DNA of 64,000 nt, taken from Massilia sp. KIM. GTDB taxonomy: Bacteria > Pseudomonadota > Gammaproteobacteria > Burkholderiales > Burkholderiaceae_D. The stretch spans positions 372,001 through 436,000 of the forward strand of contig NZ_MVAD01000004.1 of NCBI RefSeq assembly GCF_002007115.1. The letters are read 5' to 3'. The notes under the pieces are model-generated. The model did no database searches and was not told where the DNA came from. It was given only the letters and a program-made list of their open reading frames with translations. This document shows, one piece after another, positions 1-8,578 of the stretch. A program made the position numbers and the translations under genes. Position 1 is the first letter of the stretch. Every line of letters starts with the position of its first letter.

Positions 1-1
1 G

Positions 2-2401
2 GGCACGGACGCCAGCGTGACCCCTGCGCACAACAAGGCTTACCTGCAGTCGACCGAACTGGTGCCGAGCTACATGGCCACGGTCAACAACATGGCAAAC
101 GCCGTGCTCGGCCTGGTGACCACCTACCAGCCGCTGCAGGCCGGCAACCTCAAGTACGACCAGGATTCGATGGCCTCGAGCGGCTACCAGGATCCGATCG
201 GCCTGCTGCCCCAGCACGACGTGCTCTACCTGACCAGCAATGCGCCGGTCGCGTACGGCGCCGTGGTGCGCAACGGCTTCTCGGCCGGCCGCTGGGGCAT
301 CCACTACCGCGACGAGACCACGCAGCGTCCGTTGCGTTTCTCGAGCTATCCGAACCTGAACATCCGTTCCGGCCAGGGCTTCAAGGACACCGGCGGCTCC
401 TCCAAGGGCCAGTACACGCCGGCCGCGACCGGCGGCAACCCGCCGCAATGGGACGTTGCGCACAGCCCCTCGGTCGGCTACATGGCCTATCTCGTGACCG
501 GTCGCTGGTATTTCATGGAAGAGGTGCAGTTCGCCGCCACCGCGAACTACCTCGGCAATGGCGACAACAACAAGCTGCGTGACGGCGCCAAGGGCCTGGT
601 GCAGCCTTGCCCGGGCGCCTGGCAGACCCGCTCCTGCGCCTGGGACTGGCGCGCCAAGGTCCAGGCCCTGGCCGTCACGCCGGATGCCGACACCGCGCTG
701 CGCGCCGAGTTCATCGCCTCGGTCGAGGCGAACATCGCCCACTTCCATGGCCGCTATGTTGCGCAAGCCAACAATCCGTATGGCTGGGTGAAGCCGGGCG
801 AAGCCTATGTCGGCGGCACCCTGCAGGTGGGCGCGCCCTGGCAGCAGGACTTCGTGACCGCCGCCTTCGGCTACGCCCTGTCGCTGGGCCTGCCGGTGTC
901 GTCCACCGCCGCCGCCAACCTGGCCGCCTTCTTCCAGTGGAAGGCGAAGAGCGCGGTGATGCGCCTGGGCACCCAGAGCGGCTTCTGGTACGTCAACGCC
1001 GTTCCCTACAACCTGACCATCACCCCGGTCGGCGCGCCCGACTACGACAAGGGCACCGGTCCGTGGCTGGCCTCGGACGCCCAGGTGTATGCCGCCACCT
1101 ATGCCGCCAAGCCGGCCTGGATGAGCAAGACCGAAGGTCTGCTGGCAGCCGAGTACATGCCGGGCGAACGCGCCATGTGGGGCAACCTGATGCCGGCGAT
1201 CGCCTACGCGGTGCGCCACGGCGTGCCGGGCGCGGCGGCGGCCTATGGCCGCCTGACCAGCGCATCCAACTGGAGCACCCTGCGCAACGCCTTCAATGAG
1301 CGTCCGGTCTGGGGCGTGCAACCGGCCCGGGCGGTCGAGGTAGTCCAGCCGGCGCCGCCTCCTGTGGTCGACCAGCCTGCCGGCATGCCGGCATGGCTGG
1401 CGGGCGCGGCGATCGGCCAGTGGGTGGAGATTCCGGGCACCTCCGGCGCCGGCGGCGCCGCCGCCAACGCCTACAGCGGCATCGCCTTCAACGAGCGCAC
1501 CAACGAAATCCTGATCGCCGCCGCGGGCGGGCACAACGACTCCTACGACAACCGCGTGGTGTCGCTGCGCCTGACCGACAATGCGCCGAAGTGGGTCGTG
1601 CGTTCCGCGCCGAGCACCAGCACTTTGAAGGACGTCGCTTATTATCCGGATGGCAAACCGACCTCGCGGCACCTGTACGCCACCATGCACTTCGTGCCCC
1701 AGGTGAACAGGCTGATGCTGTTCGGTACGCGCGGCGCGGCCGGCAACGCCTACTTCTTCCCGGCGACGAACGGCTTCAACCTCGACACCAACACCTGGGA
1801 TCCGGCCGGCACCTGGGCCGACATCCCGAGCGGCTCGGACTTCGGCGCGGTGATGCTGCGCTCGACCGGCGAAGTGTGGAGCGTCAACCTGGCGCGCTGG
1901 TCGCCGGCCACCAAGCAGTGGACGCGCCCGATCACCAACCGTACCAACGACCTGGTGCGGATGCCGATCGCGCACGACGAGCGGCGTAACCAGCTGTTCA
2001 CCCTGAACTGGGGCGACGGCTTCGGCTACGGCACCCAGCAGCTGTACTCGACCATCGTTCCGGTGAATGGTTCGTCGCAGTACAAGATCTCGTTCAACGC
2101 GAGCGCGGCGCTGACCCAGCTGAAGGCGGACAAGCCGACCTATTCGGCCATGGACTACGATCCGGAGAACGACCGCTTCCTGTTCTATTGCGGCCAGGGC
2201 GCGGGCGCCGGCAGGATCTACGTGATCAAGCCGAACGCGGGAACGATCTGGGACATCAGCTTCCTCCAGACCACCGGCAAGCTGCCCCCGGCGACGCCGA
2301 GTTCGGGTGTGCAGAACCGCTTCCGCTACGTGCCGGCGCTGCGCGGCTTCCTCCTGATGCCGAACGCTTCGTCGAACCTGTTCTTCATCCGCACCGCGTA
2401 A
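2..2401 (+). CDS. Large exported-type protein, 5' truncated by window edge: alpha-helical domain plus kelch-like C-terminus
   Basis: The reading frame is open to the left edge of the window, so the in-frame GTG at 17 is probably internal and the true start lies outside. About 800 residues are visible. The first ~430 residues are rich in aromatic and small residues and look like an alpha/alpha-toroid type domain of the kind found in polysaccharide-active proteins. A short Pro-rich linker (around 1340-1390) follows. The last ~330 residues contain repeated beta-propeller-like blades (for example IAAAGGHNDSYDNRV and YSAMDYDPENDRFLFYCG), reminiscent of kelch/galactose-oxidase propellers. No catalytic residues can be named with confidence. 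It converges on the exopolysaccharide operon and is followed at once by a strong terminator. It may be an extracellular glycan-binding or glycan-modifying protein; this is inference. Confidence 0.6.
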   Translation, partial: GTDASVTPAHNKAYLQSTELVPSYMATVNNMANAVLGLVTTYQPLQAGNLKYDQDSMASSGYQDPIGLLPQHDVLYLTSNAPVAYGAVVRNGFSAGRWGIHYRDETTQRPLRFSSYPNLNIRSGQGFKDTGGSSKGQYTPAATGGNPPQWDVAHSPSVGYMAYLVTGRWYFMEEVQFAATANYLGNGDNNKLRDGAKGLVQPCPGAWQTRSCAWDWRAKVQALAVTPDADTALRAEFIASVEANIAHFHGRYVAQANNPYGWVKPGEAYVGGTLQVGAPWQQDFVTAAFGYALSLGLPVSSTAAANLAAFFQWKAKSAVMRLGTQSGFWYVNAVPYNLTITPVGAPDYDKGTGPWLASDAQVYAATYAAKPAWMSKTEGLLAAEYMPGERAMWGNLMPAIAYAVRHGVPGAAAAYGRLTSASNWSTLRNAFNERPVWGVQPARAVEVVQPAPPPVVDQPAGMPAWLAGAAIGQWVEIPGTSGAGGAAANAYSGIAFNERTNEILIAAAGGHNDSYDNRVVSLRLTDNAPKWVVRSAPSTSTLKDVAYYPDGKPTSRHLYATMHFVPQVNRLMLFGTRGAAGNAYFFPATNGFNLDTNTWDPAGTWADIPSGSDFGAVMLRSTGEVWSVNLARWSPATKQWTRPITNRTNDLVRMPIAHDERRNQLFTLNWGDGFGYGTQQLYSTIVPVNGSSQYKISFNASAALTQLKADKPTYSAMDYDPENDRFLFYCGQGAGAGRIYVIKPNAGTIWDISFLQTTGKLPPATPSSGVQNRFRYVPALRGFLLMPNASSNLFFIRTA

Positions 2402-2440
2402 TCGAGCGGCCCGGCCGCGCGCCTTGCCGCGCAGCCTGAA

Positions 2441-2473
2441 GCGCAGTCCCTGCCAGGGGCTGCGCTTTTTTTT
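2441..2473 (+). terminator. Rho-independent terminator
   Basis: A GCGCAG-TCCCT stem closes on AGGGG-CTGCGC with a 3-base loop and is followed by eight T residues (2466-2473). It lies 40 bases after the stop codon of the plus-strand gene ending at 2401 and separates it from the convergent flippase gene. Confidence 0.85.
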
Positions 2474-2498
2474 GTCTCATCGAGAGCGCGCCGCCGCC

Positions 2499-3986
2499 TC
2501 AGGCGTGCGGCGCGGGAGGCGGGATGGCGGTGCGCTTGCGCTTGAAGCGCGCGGCGAGCATGGGCAGCGCTTCGCGGTACAAGGGATGCTTGAATGCCCA
2601 CAGCAGGACCAGCCAGGCCAGCAGCGTCAGCCCGGCGCAGCCCAGGAAACGCGAAGTCGGCAGCGCCTGGCCCGGCGCCTGCAGCCAGAGCTTGACCAGC
2701 AGCGCGGGCGCCAGCGTCAGCGCGGCCAGCAGCAGGTTGACGCCGAGCACCCGGCCGAGGGCCGCGAAACGGGTCGGCAGGCAGCGCTGCTTGATCGCGT
2801 ACAGCAGCGGCACCTGGAGCATGGCGACGCCGACCACGGCGGTCGCGAAGATCTCCAGGTCGCGGAAGTGGTACACCACCAGCGCCAGGATGATGGCGCG
2901 CGCCGGCTGGAACAGCAGTTCGGCCGTGGCGACGTGCTTCGAGTGCCCGGCCGCCAGCATCAGCGGCGGCACCAGCCCGACCAACACGCTGAACGAACCG
3001 GCGGCGCAGAACAGCGGCACCAGGGGCGCCGACTGGTCCCACTGCGGGCCGAACATCAGGCGCAGCACCTCGAGCGCGAACAGGGCGGCGAAGCCGTAGA
3101 AGGGCCAGGCCACCGCGCTCGTCATCGCCAGGCTGGCCAGGTACTTGTCCTCGAGCGCCCCGCTGCCGGTGCGGTTGGCCTGGGCGAAGGCGGGGTAGGC
3201 GACGTTGCGCACCGCTCCCATGAAGTCGCGGTGGAACAGGTTCATCAGGCCCTGGGCGCGGCTCACCAGCGCGACCGACTTGAAACCCATCACCTTGCCG
3301 ACCACCAGGTCGTTGATGTCCATCGCGATCGAGGTGATCACGTTGGCGAAGGTGACCGGCCCGCCGAAGCGCATGATTTCACGCCAGTGCAGCAGGTTGG
3401 GGCGCGGCAGGCGCCGGTGCGCGCCGCGCAGCGCCAGCCCGGCCGCCACCGCGGCGTGGGTCACCACCGCGCCGATCGCCAGGCTCAGCGAACCCATGCC
3501 GAGCCAGGCCAGCAGCAGGGTGGTCAAGGTCGAGAGCAGCGCGCCGGTCTGGTTGATGCGCATCAGCACGTCGAACTGGAGCTCCCGCCGCAGCAGCGCC
3601 AGCGACACGGAATTAAAGGGCAGCAGCAGGAAGCCCAGGGTCACCACCTGGACGATGGTGGTGATGTGCGGATCGGCATAGAAATGGCCGATCAGGGGCG
3701 CGGCCAGCTGCATCAGCACGAACAGCGCGGCGCCCATGATGAGCGACATGCCCCAGGCGCTGCCGATGTACTCGCGGTCGAGTTCCTTCTTCTGGATCAG
3801 GAAGCTGACCAGGCCGAAATCGCGGATCACCTGGGTCACGGCGATGATCGCCAGCGCCACCGAATACAGGCCGATCTCCTGCGGCGCCAGCAGGCGCGCC
3901 AGCACCGTGAACGAGACCAGGTTGAGGGCGATCCCGAGATAGCTGTCGAGGAAGGAGAAGGCGACCGCGCGCCGCACTGAGCTCAT
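2499..3986 (-). CDS. Lipopolysaccharide/exopolysaccharide flippase (Wzx/WzxC-like)
   Basis: A 495-residue polytopic membrane protein of the polysaccharide transporter (MATE/Wzx) superfamily, expected to flip lipid-linked EPS repeat units across the inner membrane. The N-terminus (MSSVRRAVAFSFLDSYLGIA) and about 12-14 hydrophobic segments match WzxC-type flippases. The start at 3986 was chosen because its ATG overlaps the TGA of the upstream glycosyltransferase gene (ATGA at 3983-3986); the frame is open much further upstream but that region is a shadow of the neighbour. It is the last gene of the EPS operon. No polymerase or ligase accompanies it here. Confidence 0.85.
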   Translation of the reverse strand: MSSVRRAVAFSFLDSYLGIALNLVSFTVLARLLAPQEIGLYSVALAIIAVTQVIRDFGLVSFLIQKKELDREYIGSAWGMSLIMGAALFVLMQLAAPLIGHFYADPHITTIVQVVTLGFLLLPFNSVSLALLRRELQFDVLMRINQTGALLSTLTTLLLAWLGMGSLSLAIGAVVTHAAVAAGLALRGAHRRLPRPNLLHWREIMRFGGPVTFANVITSIAMDINDLVVGKVMGFKSVALVSRAQGLMNLFHRDFMGAVRNVAYPAFAQANRTGSGALEDKYLASLAMTSAVAWPFYGFAALFALEVLRLMFGPQWDQSAPLVPLFCAAGSFSVLVGLVPPLMLAAGHSKHVATAELLFQPARAIILALVVYHFRDLEIFATAVVGVAMLQVPLLYAIKQRCLPTRFAALGRVLGVNLLLAALTLAPALLVKLWLQAPGQALPTSRFLGCAGLTLLAWLVLLWAFKHPLYREALPMLAARFKRKRTAIPPPAPHA

Positions 3987-5299
3987 CGGTGCGCTTCCCG
4001 GCCTTCGCCGGCCTGCGCCGCCTGCGCCGCCGGAGGCGCGCTGATCTCCTGCAGCACCTGGGCCAGCTGGCGGGTCAGGTTGTCGCGCTGGAAGCGCGCG
4101 AGCTGCTCGGGCCGGCGCGGCGAGAACAGGGCGTCCTGGCCGCCCAGGCACAGGCGCTCGATCGCGTCCGCCAGGCCCGCGACGTCGCCGGGCTCGAGGC
4201 GCAGCGCGCCGCCGACCTGGGCGATGGTGGCGCCGACCTCGCTGTCGGCGATGGTCGAGGCCAGCAGCGGCCGGCCGCTGGCGAGGTATTCGAACAGCTT
4301 GCCGGGAATGCTGGCGTATTCGTACAGTCCCTTGGACACCGGCAGGTAGAGCGCGCTCGCGCCCAGCATCATGGCGACCGCCTCGGCATGGGTGACCCGG
4401 CCGCGTTCCTCGACCAGCTCGGCGATCCCGTGCTCGGCCGCGCGGCCCGGCGCGAAGCCGGCCATCGACAGCCGCAGGCGCGCCAGGGCGGGCGAGCCGC
4501 GCCGCTTGAGTTCCGCCACCGCGAGGTAGAGGTCGTCCGGACCGTAGCCGGGGCGCCAGACGCCGGTGTAGACGATCCGCACCAGGCCGTCGGCGGGCGC
4601 CGGCGCGCCTGCCTCGGCCGGAAAGCCGGGACTGAAGCCATTGGTGATCGCGAAGCGCCGGGCCGGCAGCACGTCCTGGGGCAGCAGGCCGAGGAAGGTC
4701 CTGGTGGTGGCGATCACCGCCGCCGCGCGGCGCAATACCCGGCGTTCCAGCAGGGGATTGATGCGGCGCTGCAGCCAGGTCGAGTTGTCCCAGGCGACGT
4801 CGCCCGGTTTCCACAGGTCGCGGTAGTCGACCACATAGGGCACGCCGGTGCGCCGGCTGACCTGCTCGGCGACCAGGAAGGAGGTCCAGGGCCAGCCGGT
4901 GGCGTAGATCGCGTCGAATCCTTCGGCGGCGTGCAGCGCGAGCGCGCGCTCGACCGCGCTCGGCGCCCAGGCTGCCGCGCCGTCCGGCACGTTCCAGGCG
5001 CGCCGCAGGCGCCAGTCGATCGCCCCGGCCACCCGCTCCGCCGGCAGCAGCGGCGCCAGCATCCTGCCGATGCGCGCGCCGAACTGCGCGCTCCACATCG
5101 GGGCGCGCTCGATCCGGGTGCCGGCGCGCACCTCGGCCAGCAGCGCCGGGTCGCATTCGGCCGGGTTGGGATTGTCGAGGGTGAGCACCAGCGGCGTCCA
5201 GCCGCAGTCGGGCAGGTGGTTGACGAATTCCAGGCTGCGCCGCGTGCCGGAGTTGAAGATCGGCGGGTACAGGTAGGCGATGACGAGAACTTTTTTCAT
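3983..5299 (-). CDS. Glycosyltransferase (GT4-type, GT-B fold)
   Basis: A 438-residue GT-B glycosyltransferase. The N-terminal Rossmann half begins MKKVLVIAYLYPPIFNSGTRR, the usual acceptor-binding start with a Gly/Ser-rich loop. The C-terminal half holds the donor-binding motif ASIPGKLFEYLASGRPLLA, equivalent to the family E-x7-E region. It should add one sugar of the exopolysaccharide repeat unit at the cytoplasmic face of the inner membrane; the sugar cannot be told from sequence. The start ATG overlaps the stop of the upstream gene (ATGA at 5296-5299) and its own stop overlaps the flippase start, showing tight translational coupling. Confidence 0.85.
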   Translation of the reverse strand: MKKVLVIAYLYPPIFNSGTRRSLEFVNHLPDCGWTPLVLTLDNPNPAECDPALLAEVRAGTRIERAPMWSAQFGARIGRMLAPLLPAERVAGAIDWRLRRAWNVPDGAAAWAPSAVERALALHAAEGFDAIYATGWPWTSFLVAEQVSRRTGVPYVVDYRDLWKPGDVAWDNSTWLQRRINPLLERRVLRRAAAVIATTRTFLGLLPQDVLPARRFAITNGFSPGFPAEAGAPAPADGLVRIVYTGVWRPGYGPDDLYLAVAELKRRGSPALARLRLSMAGFAPGRAAEHGIAELVEERGRVTHAEAVAMMLGASALYLPVSKGLYEYASIPGKLFEYLASGRPLLASTIADSEVGATIAQVGGALRLEPGDVAGLADAIERLCLGGQDALFSPRRPEQLARFQRDNLTRQLAQVLQEISAPPAAQAAQAGEGREAHR

Positions 5300-6453
5300 G
5301 AATGCGTGCTGTGCTGGCGCTGGACGGTCTGGCCGCCCCGGCGCGCGCCCATGGCCACCGAGCGGTACACCGCCAGGTGCTGGTTGAAGCTTTGCTGCCA
5401 GACGAAACCGCGGGCCCAGGCCGAGGCGGCGCGCGCGCGCTCTGCGCGCGCTTCGCCCAGCCGGGCGGTTTCGTCGATCGCCGCGAGCCAGGCCTCGCGC
5501 TCGTGCGGCGGCACCACGAAGGACAGGGGACCGATGAGTTCCTTCAGGCTGCCCAGGGCGCTGAACAGCACCGGGGTGCCGGCCGCCTGGGCCTCCACCG
5601 CCGGGAAGCCGAAGCCTTCGTACAGGGTCGGGTAGAGCACCGCCTGGGCGCCGCGATACAGGGCGCGCAGTTCGCTATCCTGGAGGAACTCGGCGAACAG
5701 CACGCGTTCGCGCAGCGCCGGCGCCAGCGCCGCTTCGGCCTTGCCGCGCGCCGCGCTGCCGAAGCCGCACATCACCAGCTTGAGGCCGGGCTGGCGGCTG
5801 GCGGCCAGCAGCTCGATCGCCCAGTCCGGGCGCTTGCGCGCCATCGGGCCGCCCAGGTAGACCAGGTAGGGCGAGGCGCCGATGCGCTGCGCCAGCGCGG
5901 GCGGCACGCGGCTGTCCTCGGGCTGGAAATACTCCTCGTCGATCCCGTGCGGGATCACGGTCAGCTTGGATTCCAGCCAGGGCCAGCGCTTCAGGATGTC
6001 GTTGCGCGAGCTCTCGCTGATCGTGATCACGTGGGCGCACTTGTTCAGCGCGGCCGGGACCAGGCGGTCCCAGTAGAGCCTGGCGCCCAAGGTGTCCGGG
6101 CGCTCTTCCCAGGCCAGGGTGTCGTGCACGGTCACCACGGTCGGCACCGGCTGCCACAGCGCCAGCGCGCCTTCGGTGGCGTGCAGCACGTCCGGACGGC
6201 GCCGCCGCAGGCGCAGCGGCAGGCCGACCTGCTCCCAGGCGCGGAAGCGGTCGCCGCGGAAACCGAATACCTCGGCCTCGGCGCGGGCGCCGGGCGGAAT
6301 CACCATGCCGTAGCGGGGATCGTTGCCGAACAGGCGCCACCCGAGTTCGGGATGCGCCTGGCCGTGGCGCAGGAGTTCGTATACGTATTTGCCCATGCCG
6401 CGGATATGTTCCGTGTTCAGGCAGCGCGCCACCATCCCGATTTCCAGATTCAC
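5296..6453 (-). CDS. Glycosyltransferase (GT4 family)
   Basis: A 385-residue GT4 retaining glycosyltransferase. The N-terminus reads VNLEIGMVARCLNTEHIRGM, the Gly-Met loop being typical of the acceptor side. The C-terminal half carries HGIDEEYF, LVYLGGPMARKRPDWAIE and the signature TLYEGFGFPAVEAQAAGTPV with the two conserved Glu residues. The start is GTG at 6453, preceded by GGAGGAAGCAAG, a strong ribosome-binding site; the much longer open frame upstream lies inside the neighbouring gene. GTG overlaps the upstream TGA (GTGA at 6450-6453). It is part of the EPS operon; the sugar specificity is unknown. Confidence 0.85.
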   Translation of the reverse strand: MNLEIGMVARCLNTEHIRGMGKYVYELLRHGQAHPELGWRLFGNDPRYGMVIPPGARAEAEVFGFRGDRFRAWEQVGLPLRLRRRRPDVLHATEGALALWQPVPTVVTVHDTLAWEERPDTLGARLYWDRLVPAALNKCAHVITISESSRNDILKRWPWLESKLTVIPHGIDEEYFQPEDSRVPPALAQRIGASPYLVYLGGPMARKRPDWAIELLAASRQPGLKLVMCGFGSAARGKAEAALAPALRERVLFAEFLQDSELRALYRGAQAVLYPTLYEGFGFPAVEAQAAGTPVLFSALGSLKELIGPLSFVVPPHEREAWLAAIDETARLGEARAERARAASAWARGFVWQQSFNQHLAVYRSVAMGARRGGQTVQRQHSTHS

Positions 6454-7412
6454 CTTGCTTCCTCCTTGTGCGGCGCCAGCGCGCGCGCGTACGACTTGAT
6501 CAGCACCTTCCAGCCCGGGACGTGGACGGGATCGGTGCGCAGTGCGGCCCAGCCGGCGCGGCGCGCGGTCGCCAGGCTGCCGCGCGCCAGATGGGCGCCG
6601 GCATAATCGCTCCAGCTCTTGGCCAGCAGGCGCCTCACCTGGGCATGGTCGGCTTCGCGCCCGTCGGGCGAGCGCATGCCCCAGTTGGCGAGCGCGCGAC
6701 CGATCACGATCGCGCGGTAGTTCGCCGTCGGCAGCGTATGGGTGATGCTCGACGGGTGGATCCGGTACAGCGCATACGGGCGCGCGACGCGCTGGATCGG
6801 GGTCACGCGCGAGGCGCGCAGCCACAGGTCGTAGTCCTCGCCGACCCGCAGGCCGGCGTCGAAACCGCCGATCTCGGCGAACAGGGCGCGCTGCGCCAGC
6901 ACGGTCGAGGTCCAGACCACGCAGTCCAGCAGCAGCTGGGGGTAGATCCAGCCCGAGGCGCCGCTCCAGCGCGCCGTGTCGCCCGCGCGCGCGCGCAGCT
7001 CCTCCAGGTAGGCCTGGTCCGGCTCGGGCTCGGCGCAGGGCCAGACCTGCCAGGCGGTATAGCTCATGCGGCAGCCGGGAACCGCCGCCATCTCCTCGAA
7101 CTGGGCGCTCAGCTTGCCGGGCAGCCAGATGTCGTCGGCGTCCACAAAAGCGATCCACTCGCCGCGCGCCTCGGCGATGCCGCGGTTGCGCGCCGCCGCC
7201 ACGCCGGCGTTGGCCTGCTCGATCACGCGCACCTCGGGGAATTGCGCCCGCACCAGGGCCACCGAGCCGTCGCGCGAGCCGTCGTCGACCACGATCACTT
7301 CCATGTCGGCGAGCTCCTGGGCCAGCACCGAGCGCAGGGTCGCCGCGATGTAGCGCTCGGCGTTGTAGCAGGGGATCACGACCGAGACCAGGGGAGACTT
7401 CATGGAATTCAT
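6450..7412 (-). CDS. Glycosyltransferase family 2
   Basis: A 320-residue GT-A fold inverting glycosyltransferase. The order of motifs is classical: VSVVIPCYNAERYIAATL near residues 10-27, VIVVDDGSRDGS for nucleotide binding, and the metal-binding FVDADD at about residue 95. The start ATG at 7412 overlaps the upstream TGA (ATGA at 7409-7412); an alternative ATG three codons later (MKSPLVS) cannot be excluded. It transfers one sugar from an NDP-sugar to the growing EPS repeat unit in the cytoplasm. The C-terminal ~90 residues are helical and lack recognisable motifs. Confidence 0.88.
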   Translation of the reverse strand: MNSMKSPLVSVVIPCYNAERYIAATLRSVLAQELADMEVIVVDDGSRDGSVALVRAQFPEVRVIEQANAGVAAARNRGIAEARGEWIAFVDADDIWLPGKLSAQFEEMAAVPGCRMSYTAWQVWPCAEPEPDQAYLEELRARAGDTARWSGASGWIYPQLLLDCVVWTSTVLAQRALFAEIGGFDAGLRVGEDYDLWLRASRVTPIQRVARPYALYRIHPSSITHTLPTANYRAIVIGRALANWGMRSPDGREADHAQVRRLLAKSWSDYAGAHLARGSLATARRAGWAALRTDPVHVPGWKVLIKSYARALAPHKEEAR

Positions 7413-8578
7413 CGTTGCAGGATATTCTTGAATACGCGCAGCTGGCCCTCGGTGGTGGCGTCCCAGCTGAAGCCTTCGGCGTAGCGGCGGGTCGCAGCGC
7501 GGTCGATCCCGGCCGCGCGCAGGCGCTGCACGCCGGCGGCCACGCCGGCGGCGCTGCGCTCGTCCATCAGCACTCCGGCGCCCGGTGCGGCCACCACCTC
7601 CGGCGTGCCCCACACGCGGCTGGCCACCACCGGGGTGCCGCAGGCCATCGCCTCGAGCAGCACGTTGGCCCAGCCTTCGCGGCTGGAGGCCAACACCAGG
7701 GCGTCGGCGGCGTTGTAATAGCGCGCCAGCTCGGCCTGGGGCAGCACGCCCAGGAAGCGCACCCGATCCTCGACCCCGAGTTCGCGCGCCAGCGCTTCCA
7801 GGCGCGCGCGTTCGGGGCCCTGGCCGGCGAGCAGCAGGACGGCGTCGGGCAGCAGGGGCAGGGCGCCGATCGTCAGGTCGTGCCCCTTGAGCTCCACCAG
7901 GTTGCCGACCGAAAGCAGGACGAAGCCGTCCAGCCCCAGCTCCTCGCGGATGGCGTCGCGCGCCAGCGGCCGGAAGCGCTCCAGGTCGACGCCGTTGCGC
8001 AGCGGGGTGATGCGGCCCGGCTCGGCGCCCAGGGCCATGAGTTCGGTCTTGAGCGCGTCGCACACCGTGATCAGGTGGGCGGCGTTGGCGGCGGCCCATT
8101 GGATCAGGCGGCGCGGCACCGGGTGTTGCGGGATCATGCTGATGTCCGAACCGCGCGCGGTGATCACCACCGGCTTGTTGAAATAGCGGCCCAGGCGCAC
8201 CGCGGCCACCCCGTCCGGGTAGAAATAGTGGGCGTCGATCAGGTCGAAGTCGTGGCCTTCGTCGATCATGCGGCCCAGCGTCGCGCGCGCGCCCTGGGCC
8301 AGCATGGCGGGCGCCAGGTTCATGCCGACCTTGGGCAGCAGCGGGTAGCGCGGGTGCGTGACCGACAGCCCGTGGCGGGTCTCGGCGGCGGGCACGCGTG
8401 CGAAGTCGGCGTAGCGCCCGAAGCGCCGGTGGCGGAACGGGAACCAGGGCACCGGCGCCACGACCCGGCTGCTGACGGCGCCGCTGGCCACCAGGTGGCG
8501 CAGGCGGGTCTCGACGAAAATGCCGTGGTTGGGCCGGACCTGGTTCGGGAACAAAGTGCTGAAGGTGAGGATCTTCAT
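7409..8578 (-). CDS. Glycosyltransferase family 4
   Basis: A 389-residue GT-B glycosyltransferase. The N-terminus MKILTFSTLFPNQVRPNHGI has the loop seen in GT4 enzymes acting in EPS assembly. The middle contains LITVCDALKTEL and PLRNGVDLERFRPL. The donor site is SREGWANVLLEAMACGTPVV with the E-x7-E pair. Both ends overlap neighbours by four bases, so it is translationally coupled within the EPS operon. The donor sugar is not predictable from the sequence. Confidence 0.88.
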   Translation of the reverse strand: MKILTFSTLFPNQVRPNHGIFVETRLRHLVASGAVSSRVVAPVPWFPFRHRRFGRYADFARVPAAETRHGLSVTHPRYPLLPKVGMNLAPAMLAQGARATLGRMIDEGHDFDLIDAHYFYPDGVAAVRLGRYFNKPVVITARGSDISMIPQHPVPRRLIQWAAANAAHLITVCDALKTELMALGAEPGRITPLRNGVDLERFRPLARDAIREELGLDGFVLLSVGNLVELKGHDLTIGALPLLPDAVLLLAGQGPERARLEALARELGVEDRVRFLGVLPQAELARYYNAADALVLASSREGWANVLLEAMACGTPVVASRVWGTPEVVAAPGAGVLMDERSAAGVAAGVQRLRAAGIDRAATRRYAEGFSWDATTEGQLRVFKNILQR

